A DNA stretch of 64,000 nucleotides from Otis tarda (taxonomy: Eukaryota; Chordata; Aves; Otidiformes; Otididae), in NCBI GenBank assembly GCA_026413225.1, contig CM048552.1, positions 134,181,053 to 134,245,052 of the forward strand. Direction: 5' to 3'. Positions within the stretch are counted from its first letter, which is position 1. Every line of letters starts with the position of its first letter. Under the pieces are notes generated by a model. It did not search any database and was not told where the DNA came from. It worked only from the letters and a program-made list of their open reading frames with translations. The position numbers were made by a program, and so were the translations under genes. Below, piece by piece: positions 1 through 13,320 of this stretch.

Positions 1-6
1 ACATAC

Positions 7-164
7 CTCATGCCAGCAGTTGTACATTATCTGGTAGATGATGTCTGAAACCAGTTGCGGTCTATAAAGTCTATATCCTTGAGAAACTTTCTCAGTCACC
101 TGCAAGTTATCATAAAGCTCATAGGGCTGCTTTCCCAAAGTGAACACCTCCCACATTAAGATAC
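7..164 (-). CDS. BMX: BMX kinase C-lobe exon (158 bp)
   Basis: This exon reads ILMWEVFTLGKQPYELYDN and continues through RLYRPQLVSD to YQIMYNCWHE, the helix F to H part of the kinase C-lobe. The acceptor is TTTTGCAG at 172-165 and the donor is GTATGT at 6-1. The first two bases complete a glycine codon started in the upstream exon. The 158 bp size is what I recall for the matching BTK exon. No lesion is visible here. The terminal coding exon lies beyond the window. Confidence 0.93.
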
Positions 165-2258
<2,094 letters not shown>

Positions 2259-2688
2259 TTACAGTGAAATGCTATTTATTGCTTTTTCTCTGTACATCAT
2301 AAGGTTCCTAAGAAAAGCCTGGGCAGAATCCCAAATTTCCGAAGTATACCTGATAGAGGCCTTAGCTATAAGCCATAGAACAGATCATTGGTATCAACTT
2401 ATTAGAGTTGGCCTTCAAATTAGGTGAAAATCTTGTATACAAAGTAAACTCCAAGATTTCTTTAACAAACATGAGTAATGAAATTTCTTAGGCCTTTAAA
2501 CATGAGCTCTTTTAGACAGACGTATGACTTTATTCCAACTCCATCACAATTTATGGTCATTAATGGAAAAGAGACAGAAAGAACTGTATCACACCCTGTG
2601 GCTTAACTTTACTACCAGCCAATTACAAGCTGATCAATGCCAGTAAACTATATTATAGCTTCAGAAGGCTCCCAATTGTTTTACTTAC

Positions 2689-2753
2689 CTGGTCATCCCA
2701 AAGTCAGATACTTTCACAGTAAGATTGCTGTCAACCAAACAGTTCCTAGCAGC
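2689..2753 (-). CDS. BMX: BMX catalytic-loop/DFG exon (65 bp)
   Basis: This short exon reads AARNCLVDSNLTVKVSDFGM, then T and a split Arg. It carries the rest of the HRDLAARN catalytic loop and the metal-binding DFG. The acceptor is ACTAAAG and the donor GTAAGTAA. At 65 bp it equals the remembered BTK exon. It is intact. Confidence 0.92.
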
Positions 2754-5441
2754 CTTTAGTAGAGAAATGAGAAAAGAGATGAGTGGAAAAAGTACAAAGA
2801 GGAGCAAATAATGTAATATCTTGGTAATTTGCTGATAATAATTTTTATCTTCTAGCATCTCAATGAATAATGAAGAATTTGATTGCTTTCATTGAAGCAA
2901 TTAAGTTTGGAACTGTAAGGGAACAGTAAGTAGGTCTCTTATTTCACTTTTTGACTATTGATTGAAAAACATTCTTTACCATTATCTCAGCTTTACAAAT
3001 AAGGACGTTGAGGAAACAGAAGTAAGAAACCCACATTCATCTAAAAACCAGAAACACAGCCAGAAACTAATCCCCGTCTTTCAAATTGCGTCCTACTCCA
3101 GGGTCCTTTTCAGTAGTCTTGGAATTTACCAAGGCATAAAAAAGTGAAAAAACATTGATTGGATTATTTGCAATGCACTATAAACAGAGTGGAGCAATGA
3201 AAGGTGATTTGAACAGCCTGGTTTATGAAAGGTTCAATATAAGCCTAGTTCTGTAAATGATCACTTGATAATATTTATCTAAGGCTGTCTTCTCTGCCTG
3301 CACGCTTATTAATTTCCGTGATACAGTTTGCGTCTACAGTCTTCAACCTGAAAGCAAGCTCACGTTTTATTTCTGTTTTCCCATAGTGTACAGTCAGTTT
3401 TTGGGAAAGTGAAACTTGAATTCTGCTACATAAGTTGTCCGATATTCCTGATTTCTGAATCAGACTGTGAAAATTGCTGAGATATGGATTTAGCAACTTT
3501 GTTTACACATAAAGACAAATCTTTGAAAACATCAACAAGACATTCAAAATGCTACTTAAGGAGACTGCACCCCTATTGGAAAATTAAGCTAATTTATACA
3601 GTCATCCAACATATTTGTCACAAATGATCCAACACATTTTTGTCTACAGTTAGAAGGCAAAATACTGCTACTGACTCTGAAGCACAATACAGCAGAAATT
3701 GGTTAGGTTCACTTTTAATAGGCCAATAAAGTCACAGCTTATTTCCCCAAAGTCAGCATTCTTGAAGGTTAAGTTTTGCATAAATTTTGGGTCCAAGTCC
3801 TTGAAAGGTCTGATCCCTTCATTGAAAGCAACTTGAAATACTTACTTGAAAACTGGCAGAAAAATGTATTTAAAAGACCTAGGCAGTTGCAGACTTTCAA
3901 GTTCTGTTCTTGCAAAGCACCAGAGTAACTTCCAGTTTATCCTAGTAGTGTTCACAGTTGTTTTGTAAGAGAAATAGTTCCCAATTAGGTAAATCACTAA
4001 CTCATCAGAAACAATCCAAGTGACCCAGATCTTTACAGAATCACAGAATCACAGAATTATCAAGATTGGAAAAGACCTAAAAGATCATCCAGTCCAACCA
4101 TCACCAATACTTCTCAGCTAAATCATATCCCTCAACACAACATCCAAACGTTTCTTGAACACCCCCATGGTTGGTGACTCCACCACCTCCCTGGGCAGTG
4201 CATTCCAGTGCCTGACTACCCTTTCCGAGAAGTAATATTTCCTAATGTCCAGCCTGAATCTCCCCTGGCGCAGCTTGAAACCATTGCCTCTAGTTCTATC
4301 ACTGTCTACACGAGAGAAAAGGCCGACCCCTAGCTCACTACAACCTCCCTTCAGGAAGTTATAGAGAGCTATAAGGTCTCCCCTGAGCCTCCTCTTCTCC
4401 AGACTGAACAATCCCAGCTCCCTCAGCCACTCCTCATAAGGCCTGTGCTCCAGACCCCTCACCAGCTTCGTAGCCCTCCTCTGAACGCGTTCTAGGGCCT
4501 CAATGTCTTTCTTGCAGTGAGGGGCCCAAAACTGAACACAGTACTCGAGGTGCAGCCTCACCAGTGCCAAGTACAGGGGGACAATTACCTCCCTGTTCCT
4601 GCTAGTAACACTGTTTTTGATGCAAGCCAGGATGCCGTTGGCCTTCTTGGCCACCCGGGCACACTGTCGGCTCATGCTCAGCCGAGCATCAATCAGTACC
4701 CCCAGGTCCGTTTCCTCCACACAGTCCTCCAGCCACTCCGCCCCAAGCCTATAGCGCTGCCTGGGGTTGTTGTGGCTGAAGTGCAGGACTCGGCATTTGG
4801 TCTTGTTGAACCTCATCCCATTGGCTTCAGCCCAGCTCTCCAGCCTGTCCAGATCCCTCTGTAGGGCCTTGCTACCCCCAGGCAGATCCACACTCCCAGC
4901 CAATTTGGTGTCATCTGCGAACTTACTGAGGGTGCACTCAATGCCCTCATCCAGATCATCAATAAAGATATTGAAGAGGACAGGCCCCAGCACCGACCCC
5001 TGGGGAACACCACTTGTGACCACTTTAATGTTGCACCTCTTTCTCCTGGAGGACTACAGCAACATTGGACAGAAGATTTTACTCCGGTGGACTAATTTTA
5101 CAACTGAATGTCTGTGCTGCCAAGTGGTGCACAAATCCTTGAGGCTAGAGCCCATAAATGCAGGCAGCACAGTGTGCCATGCTGCGGACCTGTCAGCTCA
5201 GCGATAAAGTAGGGCATGTTAGCTTGTGGGCAGTGCTGTTTACATATCACTTTAGTGCTGCTCATCCAGAGCTGCCTTGTATTGAGCCAGCTGGCTGTCT
5301 CTGTTCAGAGAACCACAGCGCTTTTTGGGGTGAGTGCCAAGAGAGCCAGTGCAGCTGTGGCTGATCATGGGGGGTAGGACTGCCTAGTGTTCAGTCATCC
5401 CCCTACCTTCCCTCTTCCACTTCTCCCCTGGGATAGCTTAC
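2754..5441 (-). other. BMX intron carrying a CR1 insertion
   Basis: Intron between the HRDL exon and the DFG exon. Besides the CR1 copy at 4035-5022 the sequence looks unique. An open stretch at 3275-3496 has no recognisable protein and is treated as chance. Confidence 0.6.
4035..5022 (-). mobile_element. CR1 LINE, 5'-truncated, with an open reverse-transcriptase end (301 aa)
   Basis: A minus-strand copy of the bird non-LTR retrotransposon CR1. Its 3' end shows tandem ACAGAATC units on the plus strand (4035-4050), the family's short tail repeat. A frame at 5023-4118 stays open for 301 codons. It begins at [11 protein letters not shown] in the RT palm and contains the catalytic FADDTKL. It runs through the CR1 thumb to [10 protein letters not shown] near the normal ORF2 end. 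The copy is truncated 5' at about 5020, so endonuclease, the front of RT and ORF1 are absent. The lack of stops suggests a fairly young copy. It lies in the same orientation as BMX. Confidence 0.95.
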
Positions 5442-5658
5442 CAAATCTCTATGTATGAACTGACAGCTCTCCAGAAATGCCATAGCATCACAAACATCAT
5501 AACGTATTTCCAGAAGCTGGAGGGCTTGTAGTTCCTTCCCATAACTCCTTAAGTAGCTAAGCAAACAGCCATTAGGCATGTATTCTGTCACAAAATAGAT
5601 GGGACATGATTTTGAGCATACACTGTACAGTCTAACAAGTTTGGGATGATCAAGTCTC
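5442..5658 (-). CDS. BMX: BMX hinge to HRDL exon (217 bp)
   Basis: This exon gives RLDHPKLVRLYSVCSKSCPI, then VTEYMPNGCLLSYLRSYGKE, then DVCDAMAFLESCQFIHRDL. These cover beta4, beta5, the hinge, helices D and E and the start of the catalytic loop. The NGCLLSYLRS-GK stretch is the BMX version of this region. The acceptor follows a pyrimidine tract (TTTATTTCAG) and the donor is GTAAGC. Its 217 bp matches the BTK exon as I recall it. Small oddities are Ser for Gly in YSVCSK and Arg for Cys in EIRYDV. It is otherwise open. Confidence 0.94.
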
Positions 5659-6575
5659 CTGAAATAAAGAAAAAAAGAAAATAATGAAAGAATAGATAGA
5701 GGTTATTGTGCATTTCTCTAAGTTTTGTTCTTCAAGTATCGATAGAATGTACTGAAATAAATTATTGAAACTGGATACAGTCCACCTCAGACTTCAAATA
5801 CTCCTTTTCAAGAAGAACTGAGTGTCCTTCTGCTCACTACTTTGAAACTGAGTATTGATGACAATAAAAATAAGATTCAGTATTGATGAAATGACAATGT
5901 TGTAGTCAAAAACTGAAATAGGATTTGGCAGTCCAAAAGTGCAACCTTAATAGTGGGAGAAAATAGATCTGAGGTGGAGGAGTGGACCTTAGACCTTAAG
6001 GTTTTCTACTAAAACCATGTTGCAAAACTTTCAGATTCAGAATCCTGATTGTATCAGCTAGTTAACTGACAGGAATGTAGTGCATTCCTTCAGGATACAA
6101 GATATCCAAAATATTCTTGAATTTGTATGCTTCATTTACCATGTCATGGAATTTCACTGGAAATTCTAACATCTTTGCCTCTCTGAGTCAGAGACTAAAA
6201 CTTCAAGTTTCAGGTTCATATTTCATTTATTAATCTTTCTCTATTTCCTACCTTCAGGATGCCAGGAACAGCTTTCTAACTGTTTCTGTATAAATGCTAA
6301 TGAAGCATGATTTTAAGTGACATGTGGAATTTCTGAAGTTGTGGAAGAGGTGTTAATTGAAAACTTTGTAGATGATCCTATCAATCTTTGTTAAGTTCTT
6401 TTTGTAATACTTCAAATATCCTGTGTGGCTACCTATTTAGCCTGCACCTAATGTACTCACCATTACTTAATGCTATTTTTAAGAGGAAATTATCTTTTCT
6501 TTGTGTGCTATACATTACTGATTAATGTTTGGAGACATCATTATTTCCAAATAATTAAGCAATACCATAGCTTAC
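5659..6575 (-). other. BMX intron
   Basis: About 0.9 kb of AT-rich intron; nothing recognisable in it. Confidence 0.6.
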
Positions 6576-7475
<900 letters not shown>

Positions 7476-7550
7476 CATTTCCTAATGAAGCTGTGGTTGG
7501 GACTTTATTTACTTGCACAGACACTGCATGCCGAAGCCTTGTCACCATGC
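7476..7550 (-). CDS. BMX: BMX SH2-kinase linker exon (75 bp)
   Basis: The exon reads MVTRLRHAVSVQVN, then KVPTTASLGN. This is the C-terminal SH2 strand and the linker to the kinase, aligning with human MITRLRHPVSTKANKVPDSVSLGN-type sequence. The acceptor is CTTTGTAG and the donor GTTTGA. Both ends split glycine codons that rejoin correctly. The 75 bp size matches the remembered BTK exon. It is open. Confidence 0.9.
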
Positions 7551-7988
7551 CTACAAAGAAAACCTGTTAAAGGTCACAGTATATGCATGAGTCTTCTGAA
7601 ATCAAACAAAATACAGGGAAACTAATACCTCCCTCTCCCTCCCATATCGCAACCATCCTAATGGCAGATATTCAATATGCAATATTCAGCAGCTGCTGCA
7701 TTACTTCAGAAGACTGAAAATTTTCTATGTTTAAGGGCTAGTCCAGCAAAGGTATTGCAAGAAGAGTATTGGTGTTGCAATTATTGCAAGTACAATACCC
7801 AAAACCCCTGTACAGCAAAGGAAAGCAACTATATTAATTGTAAATATGTTAGATCAAGTTCCATTCAAATTCTTCCAAAAGATGTTTTAATATTTAGAGT
7901 ATTCAGTATTAGAAGAGATTCACCATAACTCTGAGAATTCCAGAATCCTAAGCCAAAGTCAATCAAGTAGAAAGAGCATATGGATTAC

Positions 7989-8116
7989 CGGCTGAGTTGT
8001 GCTGATGGTAGTGTATAAGCTTGGGAATTGATCCAAAACAGTAATTTTCAGTGAGGTAATACTTGTTCTCAGGGGTTTTGTGCACATGGTAATGTATGAC
8101 TGTTCCTTTTTTCCTT
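7989..8116 (-). CDS. BMX: BMX SH2 domain exon, C-terminal half (128 bp)
   Basis: The exon reads RKKGTVIHYHVHKTPENKYY, then LTENYCFGSIPKLIHYHQHN and SA. It covers the SH2 strand D with its HYHV motif and helix B region, closely matching human BMX. The acceptor is TTTTTCAG and the donor GTAATC. Its 128 bp equals the BTK exon I recall, and its frame fits both neighbours. No lesion is visible. Confidence 0.92.
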
Positions 8117-8451
8117 CTGAAAAACATCACAAAGTGCTGTACATGTCTAAGCCTTGCAAAGTGCCTTCCAGCCCATGTGGTAATAGATTAGTTCCTGAAC
8201 GAACTGCAACACTCCAGCTGATCAAATAACAAAATATGTAGTCAATGTCACCAGGAATACTGTTACCTTTTCCTCAGTCTGCTTTCCCCTCCTTTACACC
8301 TGGATATGTAGTACCTCCTAGCACATTGGAGACTTCTGCTGTATACTCTAATATAGTCTGAATGGTTAGCACTTGTCTGCCAACAGTTACATCTAGAGCA
8401 AAACACTTTCATACACTGCCATTGGAATGGTTCTAAATTTAATTTTGAACA

Positions 8452-9455
8452 CCTCCCCTTCCCCTTCCCCTTCCTCTTTCCTTTTCCCTTCCCTTTCCCT
8501 TCCCCTTCCCCTTCCCCTTTCCTTTCCCCTTTCCTTTTCCCTTTCCCTTTCCCTTTCCCTTTCCCTTTCCCTTTCCCTTTCCCTTTCCCTTTCCCTTTCC
8601 CTTTCCCCTTTCCCCTTTCCCCTTTCCCTTTCCCTTTCCCTTTCCCATTCCCTTTCCCTTTCCCTTTCCCCTTTCCCCTTTCCCCCTTTCCCTTTCCCTT
8701 TCCCTTTCCCATTCCCTTTCCCTTTCCCTTTCCCTTTCCCCTTTCCCCTTTCCCCTTTCCCTTTCCCTTTCCCTTTCCCTTTCCCATTCCCTTTCCTTTC
8801 CCTTTCCCTTTCCCCTTTCCCCTTTCCCCTTTCCCTTTCCCTTTCCCTTTCCCATTCCCTTTCCCTTTCCCTTTCCCCTTTCCCTTTCCCTTTCCTTTCC
8901 CTTTCCCTTTCCCTTTCCCTTTCCCTTTCCCATTCCCTTTCCCTTTCCCCTTTCCCCTTTCCCCTTTCCCTTTCCCTTTCCCTTTCCCATTCCCTTTCCC
9001 TTTCCCTTTCCCCTTTCCCTTTCCCTTTCCTTTCCCTTTCCCTTTCCCTTTCCTTTCCCTTTCCCTTTCCCTTTCCCTTTCCCCTTTCCCTTTCCCCTTT
9101 CCCTTTCCCTTTCCCTTTCCCTTTCCTTTCCTTTTCCCATTCCCTTTCCCTTTCCCTTTCCCTTTCCCCTTTCCCTTTCCCTTTCCCTTTCCCCTTTCCT
9201 TTTCCCATTCCCTTTCCCTTTCCCTTTCCCTTTCCCTTTCCCCTTTCCCTTTCCCTTTCCCTTTCCCCTTTCCTTTTCCCTTTCCCTTTCCCTTTCCCTT
9301 TCCCTTTCCCTTTCCCTTTCCTTTTCCCTTTCCCTTTCCCTTTCCCTTTCCCCTTTCCCTTTCCCTTTCCCTTTCCCTTTCCTTTTCCCTTTCCCTTTCC
9401 CTTTCCCTTTTCCCTTTCCCTTTCCTATTCTCCTTCCCTTCCTTCTCTCTCACTC
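8452..9455. repeat. About 1 kb TTTCCC / GGGAAA hexamer tract with higher-order pattern
   Basis: Almost pure pyrimidine on the plus strand, built from TTTCCC with CTTTCCCC and CTTTCC variants. A single purine recurs in CCCATTCCC at about 8647, 8711, 8786, 8854, 8932, 8989, 9139 and 9207. The spacings are mostly 57-78 bp with one of about 150, so a secondary unit near 70 bp has itself been copied. On the minus (BMX sense) strand it is GGGAAA repeated, which fits the G3N3 quadruplex pattern. It lies in the intron between the two SH2 exons. Long open frames of Lys-Gly, Ser-Leu or Phe-Pro across it are artefacts of the repeat. Confidence 0.97.
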
Positions 9456-9694
9456 TTGAGACTCCACTATTCCCCTAGGCATGTTACATGCCTATGTTTA
9501 GGTGAGACAATTCTGGACCTCCGTTCCCCTGTTTAGGGAGCCACTGCCATGTATGAATTCAAATAACTAATATGACCTGAATGGGCTGAGGTTCACCTTT
9601 AACACAATACAGAGATTTCGTTGTTGACCAGCCACACCAAGCAGAATGCCGATAGCACACTCATATAAAAGGTACACATTATTTGGATACTCAC

Positions 9695-9774
9695 TCAGGA
9701 ACCTTGCTGAATACAGACACAGTATACATTCCTGCTTGGCTAGATTTCCAAACAATAAAAGCACCTTCTTTCCC
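9695..9774 (-). CDS. BMX: BMX SH2 exon with FLVR arginine lost (80 bp)
   Basis: The exon reads GKEGAFIVWKSSQAGMYTVS then VFSKVP. This is SH2 strands B and C, aligning with human GKEGAFMVRNSSQVGMYTVS. The invariant strand B arginine of the FLVR motif, which binds the phosphate of phosphotyrosine, is Trp here (TGG at 9750-9748). The acceptor is AATTAG after a T-run and the donor GTGAGT. At 80 bp it equals the BTK exon as I recall it. Confidence 0.9.
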
Positions 9775-12700
9775 CTAATTAAAAAAAAAAAAAAAAATAC
9801 AAGGAACAATGAGGTTGGGATTCATGTCAGTGAACTTCAGGCTTTTACATGGTAATGTCCACAAAGGAGAGAAGGAGACGTGACTCATCTGACCTCCTTT
9901 AAGGACTGCGTTAGGACAAGATGAATTATGCCTTAGAAATATTTATTTCTCTCCACTAAAAAGACAGTCTAGGTAAATGGTTGTGGTATCCCACTGTAAA
10001 TGTTTAAAATTAGATGAGTTGTACCCCAGCCCAGACAGGAAGCAAGTAGTCTGCAATTTTGTTTTGGTGTGCAGATACAGATTTATAACTGGAGAGATGG
10101 AGAGTTGTTAACCCCATCCCCTTCCTCATGTGCCCTCCAGAAGTGGTACAAGTTATAAGACCCAAACACGGCCACATACATCCTGTCTGAATAGGAGCTC
10201 TATCCACCACACTCAGTTCCTTTACATAATGCATTAGACTGATGGTTTTTTTCAGTATTTCTGAATTACTGAATAAGTAGAAAGATTTTCACTGCACTCT
10301 ACTATATTTGGACTATTTTTAGTCTTTATGTCGTTCTCCAGTCCTAACTTTCACTATCCACTTTTACTTCTGTTGATGGCTTATCACACTGTGCTGGAAA
10401 TTATGGTTTTTGGAGTTCATTTAACAGCTACGCCTTGAAAGTGCTAGGAATGGCTGTTGCAGGGAGGAAAGCAGACTTCTAGCACCTCACTTACAGGCCA
10501 AGGTTCACTGCTGTGAAGTTCAAAGGAAACTTCATGTCCCCTTAAATTAACTGGAATCAGGAGTATCCAGCACCTTCTGGGACTGTGAGATCACTGCCTT
10601 TCTCCAGTGATTTTCCACACTGGAATTTAATTCCTGAACCTATGGTGGAGGTGTAAGGGAAAGGACACTGAATCACAGCTTCCGAACAGTCGGTTTATAT
10701 AAAAGTTTTTAGTGGCTGAGGACAAATACGACTGCCTGTGAGAAAGCAGCAAGCCACAAGAGGAAAACTTGTCTACTCAGCACACTCAAGAGCAAAGCAT
10801 GGCTGAGGCTGGGTCTCCTCCAGAAAAGTACATGGACAAGTCCTTCTGCAGCCGTCTGCTGTAAAGACTTGTACACCTGACTAGTCTTACAGTGACATCC
10901 ATCCCTGCTCCTAGGCAGCTGCATCCAGCCAACACTCAGTGGCTCAGCCAACTCAGGGATGCCTGCTTGTCTGGATGAACTTCTTTTACTCCACATTTGT
11001 GTATCCATCACAGAGCAGAAAGAGCCACACTGGAGGAAACACCACAGACTTAGAGATAAAACCAAAAAGCAGGGTTTTGAGGGGAAATGCACTCAATGTG
11101 GCTTTTCTTCCAGGCCTATTTTAGAGGTGAATCATTTGCTCATGTATGTAGAAGAGCCATTAACTCATCCAGGCATTTTTGGAGACCTATTTATTGACAC
11201 CAAGTTAGCACAAGAGTTTCTAGCACTCTGTAATACTACAGCTATTTGAAGAGCATCAGCATCCTCTAGCTACACAGTACAGCAAAGACAACAGACACAG
11301 AAACATTTCCATGCTTGTTCATATACAAGCAATAAAGGATGTGTAGGACCTTCTGACAGAGCAGCTGCTCAGACTGGGCACAGGAGATATTACCAGCATA
11401 CCAACTGCAAAGAGAAATACTGAGCTTATTATTCACAGGCTGATTTCTGAAGAAGGCACAGCAGACACATGAAAAATGCCAGACATATTGTAAATATTTG
11501 CAAAACTGCTTTTAATAGCCAGAGGGTAGACTTGAGGCTTGTCCTGCATGTGTGAGTTTAGGGCATGAGATAAAAGGAAAATCACTAGTTCCCATCTACT
11601 TCCTTTCATCCAGTGGCTCTCCTCACCCTAAAATATCTAGGCCTACTCTGTGACTCTGACTTCTTGCAGTATTTCCTTAGACGAAGATCCTGCCGCCCTA
11701 ACGCTCTGCCAGGAGCTCTACTAGAAGTAGTTTGCTCTGTCTCCTGCAGACCATGACACAGCTGTCTCCCTAAAAGCTGGGAGGTGTGTAATTCTTCTCT
11801 AACCTTGAACCTTCTCGTCGTCATAGTATCTAAGTAAACTGAGAGATCCCAAATGGAGGAAACAAGCCAAACATGCTATGTCAGATCAGTTCGGGGAGCT
11901 CTAATAAAGCCTTTTTAATAGCAGTTCACTTTTATGAACTATCTCTTTAGCGTACAAGACTTACTCGTCTAAATTACTTTTTTAATCTGAAAGCAAATAC
12001 ACTCATGTCTTTGGAAGTCTGTGAGCAATGATGTTGCTGATGACAATATTTGTAACTGTTACTATTAGGATAGCCATACATAGGATACCATTGCTCTAGA
12101 TATAGGGGACATGTATAGTGGAAAGACAATATGTACTCAAATAATCTTTTGGTTCTCCTGAAGACATACCCTATATACTCACTCATGCTTAGCAATACTT
12201 TGCTCTTCTGCCAATGTCTGCTCACTGACACTGGAGTTTTCCCTGCAAAGATGAGATAATGTGCTGAAATTGTGAAGAGCTAGTTATGAAAAATACCTTC
12301 CTTGGGTTAAAAGTCATGCTACACATTATTTTTTTTTAGTAGTTATGCCATGGTCTAAGGTGAATATTTCAAAAAATTGAGACATATTTAATCATCTGAA
12401 TTTTTTTGTGACTTGGTAAACACTGATACAGCCTTTCCCCTCCACTGTGCAATGTATTGGAAAGCCAAATACTCTCTGTGCATGCTGTAACAGGCAATGA
12501 AACCACATATCCCTTTAGTGACCTTATGAAGAGATTGCATCTACCTTATCAACATTTATATGGAAGATTTCCAAAACTGCACAACTCCAGACTTTACAAA
12601 TAAATATTCTTAGCATGACAGACAACAGAAGGAGTTTGCGTGACAAAAAAAAAGAGAAATAATCTCTTGTGCAGAAATAATAGTGATTCTTATTTATGCT

Positions 12701-13257
12701 ATCTTTGACAGGATACTATAAGAGTAGGGAGGGATTTTTTAAGGAAACCTCTGAATCTTGTCCAGTATGGTTTACTGTGAGACAAATTGTTATGTTGCTG
12801 TGAAATTTTCATTCAATTACTTAGGTGTACATTTAATGCTTACAATGTCGTGTTCACGTTACTGAAAATGAAAAGATAGGTCTGATGTATCACTTTGCCA
12901 GACCTGGACTCCCTTTACCCTGTAGTGAACCATTCACATGCATACAAGGGCCCAAGAGTGCTAGCAAGGTTGATTTAATGCTGAAATAAGAGTACAAAGT
13001 TTGAAATCCCAGCGTCATTGAAGTCAGCGGCAAAACCCTATTGATTCAAATGAAACCAGGATTCTCAACTGATGTTTTTTTGCATTAATGTATGAGTCAA
13101 GAAGACAAATTGTATTTGATTCTATACCTTTCAGGAAACTTCAAGTGTAGTACTCAGAAAGTTATTTAAAAAGAGAAATATTCCAGAAATATCACCTAAT
13201 CTTTACTAGAGTGGTAAGGAAAACATTTAAGCAGTAGATGGCTGCTTATTGATTCAC
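9775..13257 (-). other. BMX intron region expected to hold the first SH2 exon
   Basis: Tec-family genes have a short exon (about 55 bp in BTK) here that starts SH2. A minus-strand segment at about 12242-12188 follows a good acceptor (CTTTGCAG) and has that length. It lacks the WFAGN-like start and a GT donor at the right place, so I do not call it. The exon may be lost or decayed. The remainder shows no recognisable repeat or gene. Confidence 0.4.
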
Positions 13258-13320
13258 CTTGGCTCCTCATCATTCAAAGATAACTTTCTCAAGTAAGTGC
13301 TCGGTACGAAACCTTCATTC
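13258..13320 (-). CDS. BMX: BMX SH3-like C-terminal exon (63 bp)
   Basis: With two bases from the upstream exon it reads GNEGFVPSTYLRKLSLNDEEP. This is the SH3 ending of the family (compare EGYIPSNYV of BTK and TEC) plus the SH3-SH2 linker. The acceptor is TTTTGCAG and the donor GTGAAT. Its 63 bp equals the remembered BTK exon. Human BMX has no clean SH3 here, so this bird copy keeps an older form of the region. Confidence 0.88.

Noticed and set aside
4517-5207. Plus-strand open frames of 115 and 146 codons
   Set aside because: Antisense shadows of the CR1 reverse transcriptase on the minus strand.
8263-9536. Very long open frames across the pyrimidine tract (Lys-Gly, Ser-Leu and Phe-Pro repeats, up to 396 codons)
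   Set aside because: They exist in several frames on both strands because a 6-bp repeat without stops stays open; they are not genes.
12188-12242. Possible first SH2 exon of BMX after a CTTTGCAG acceptor
   Set aside because: Length (55) and position fit, but there is no GT donor at the end and the translation lacks the W-F-x-G-N type SH2 start; kept only as a possibility.
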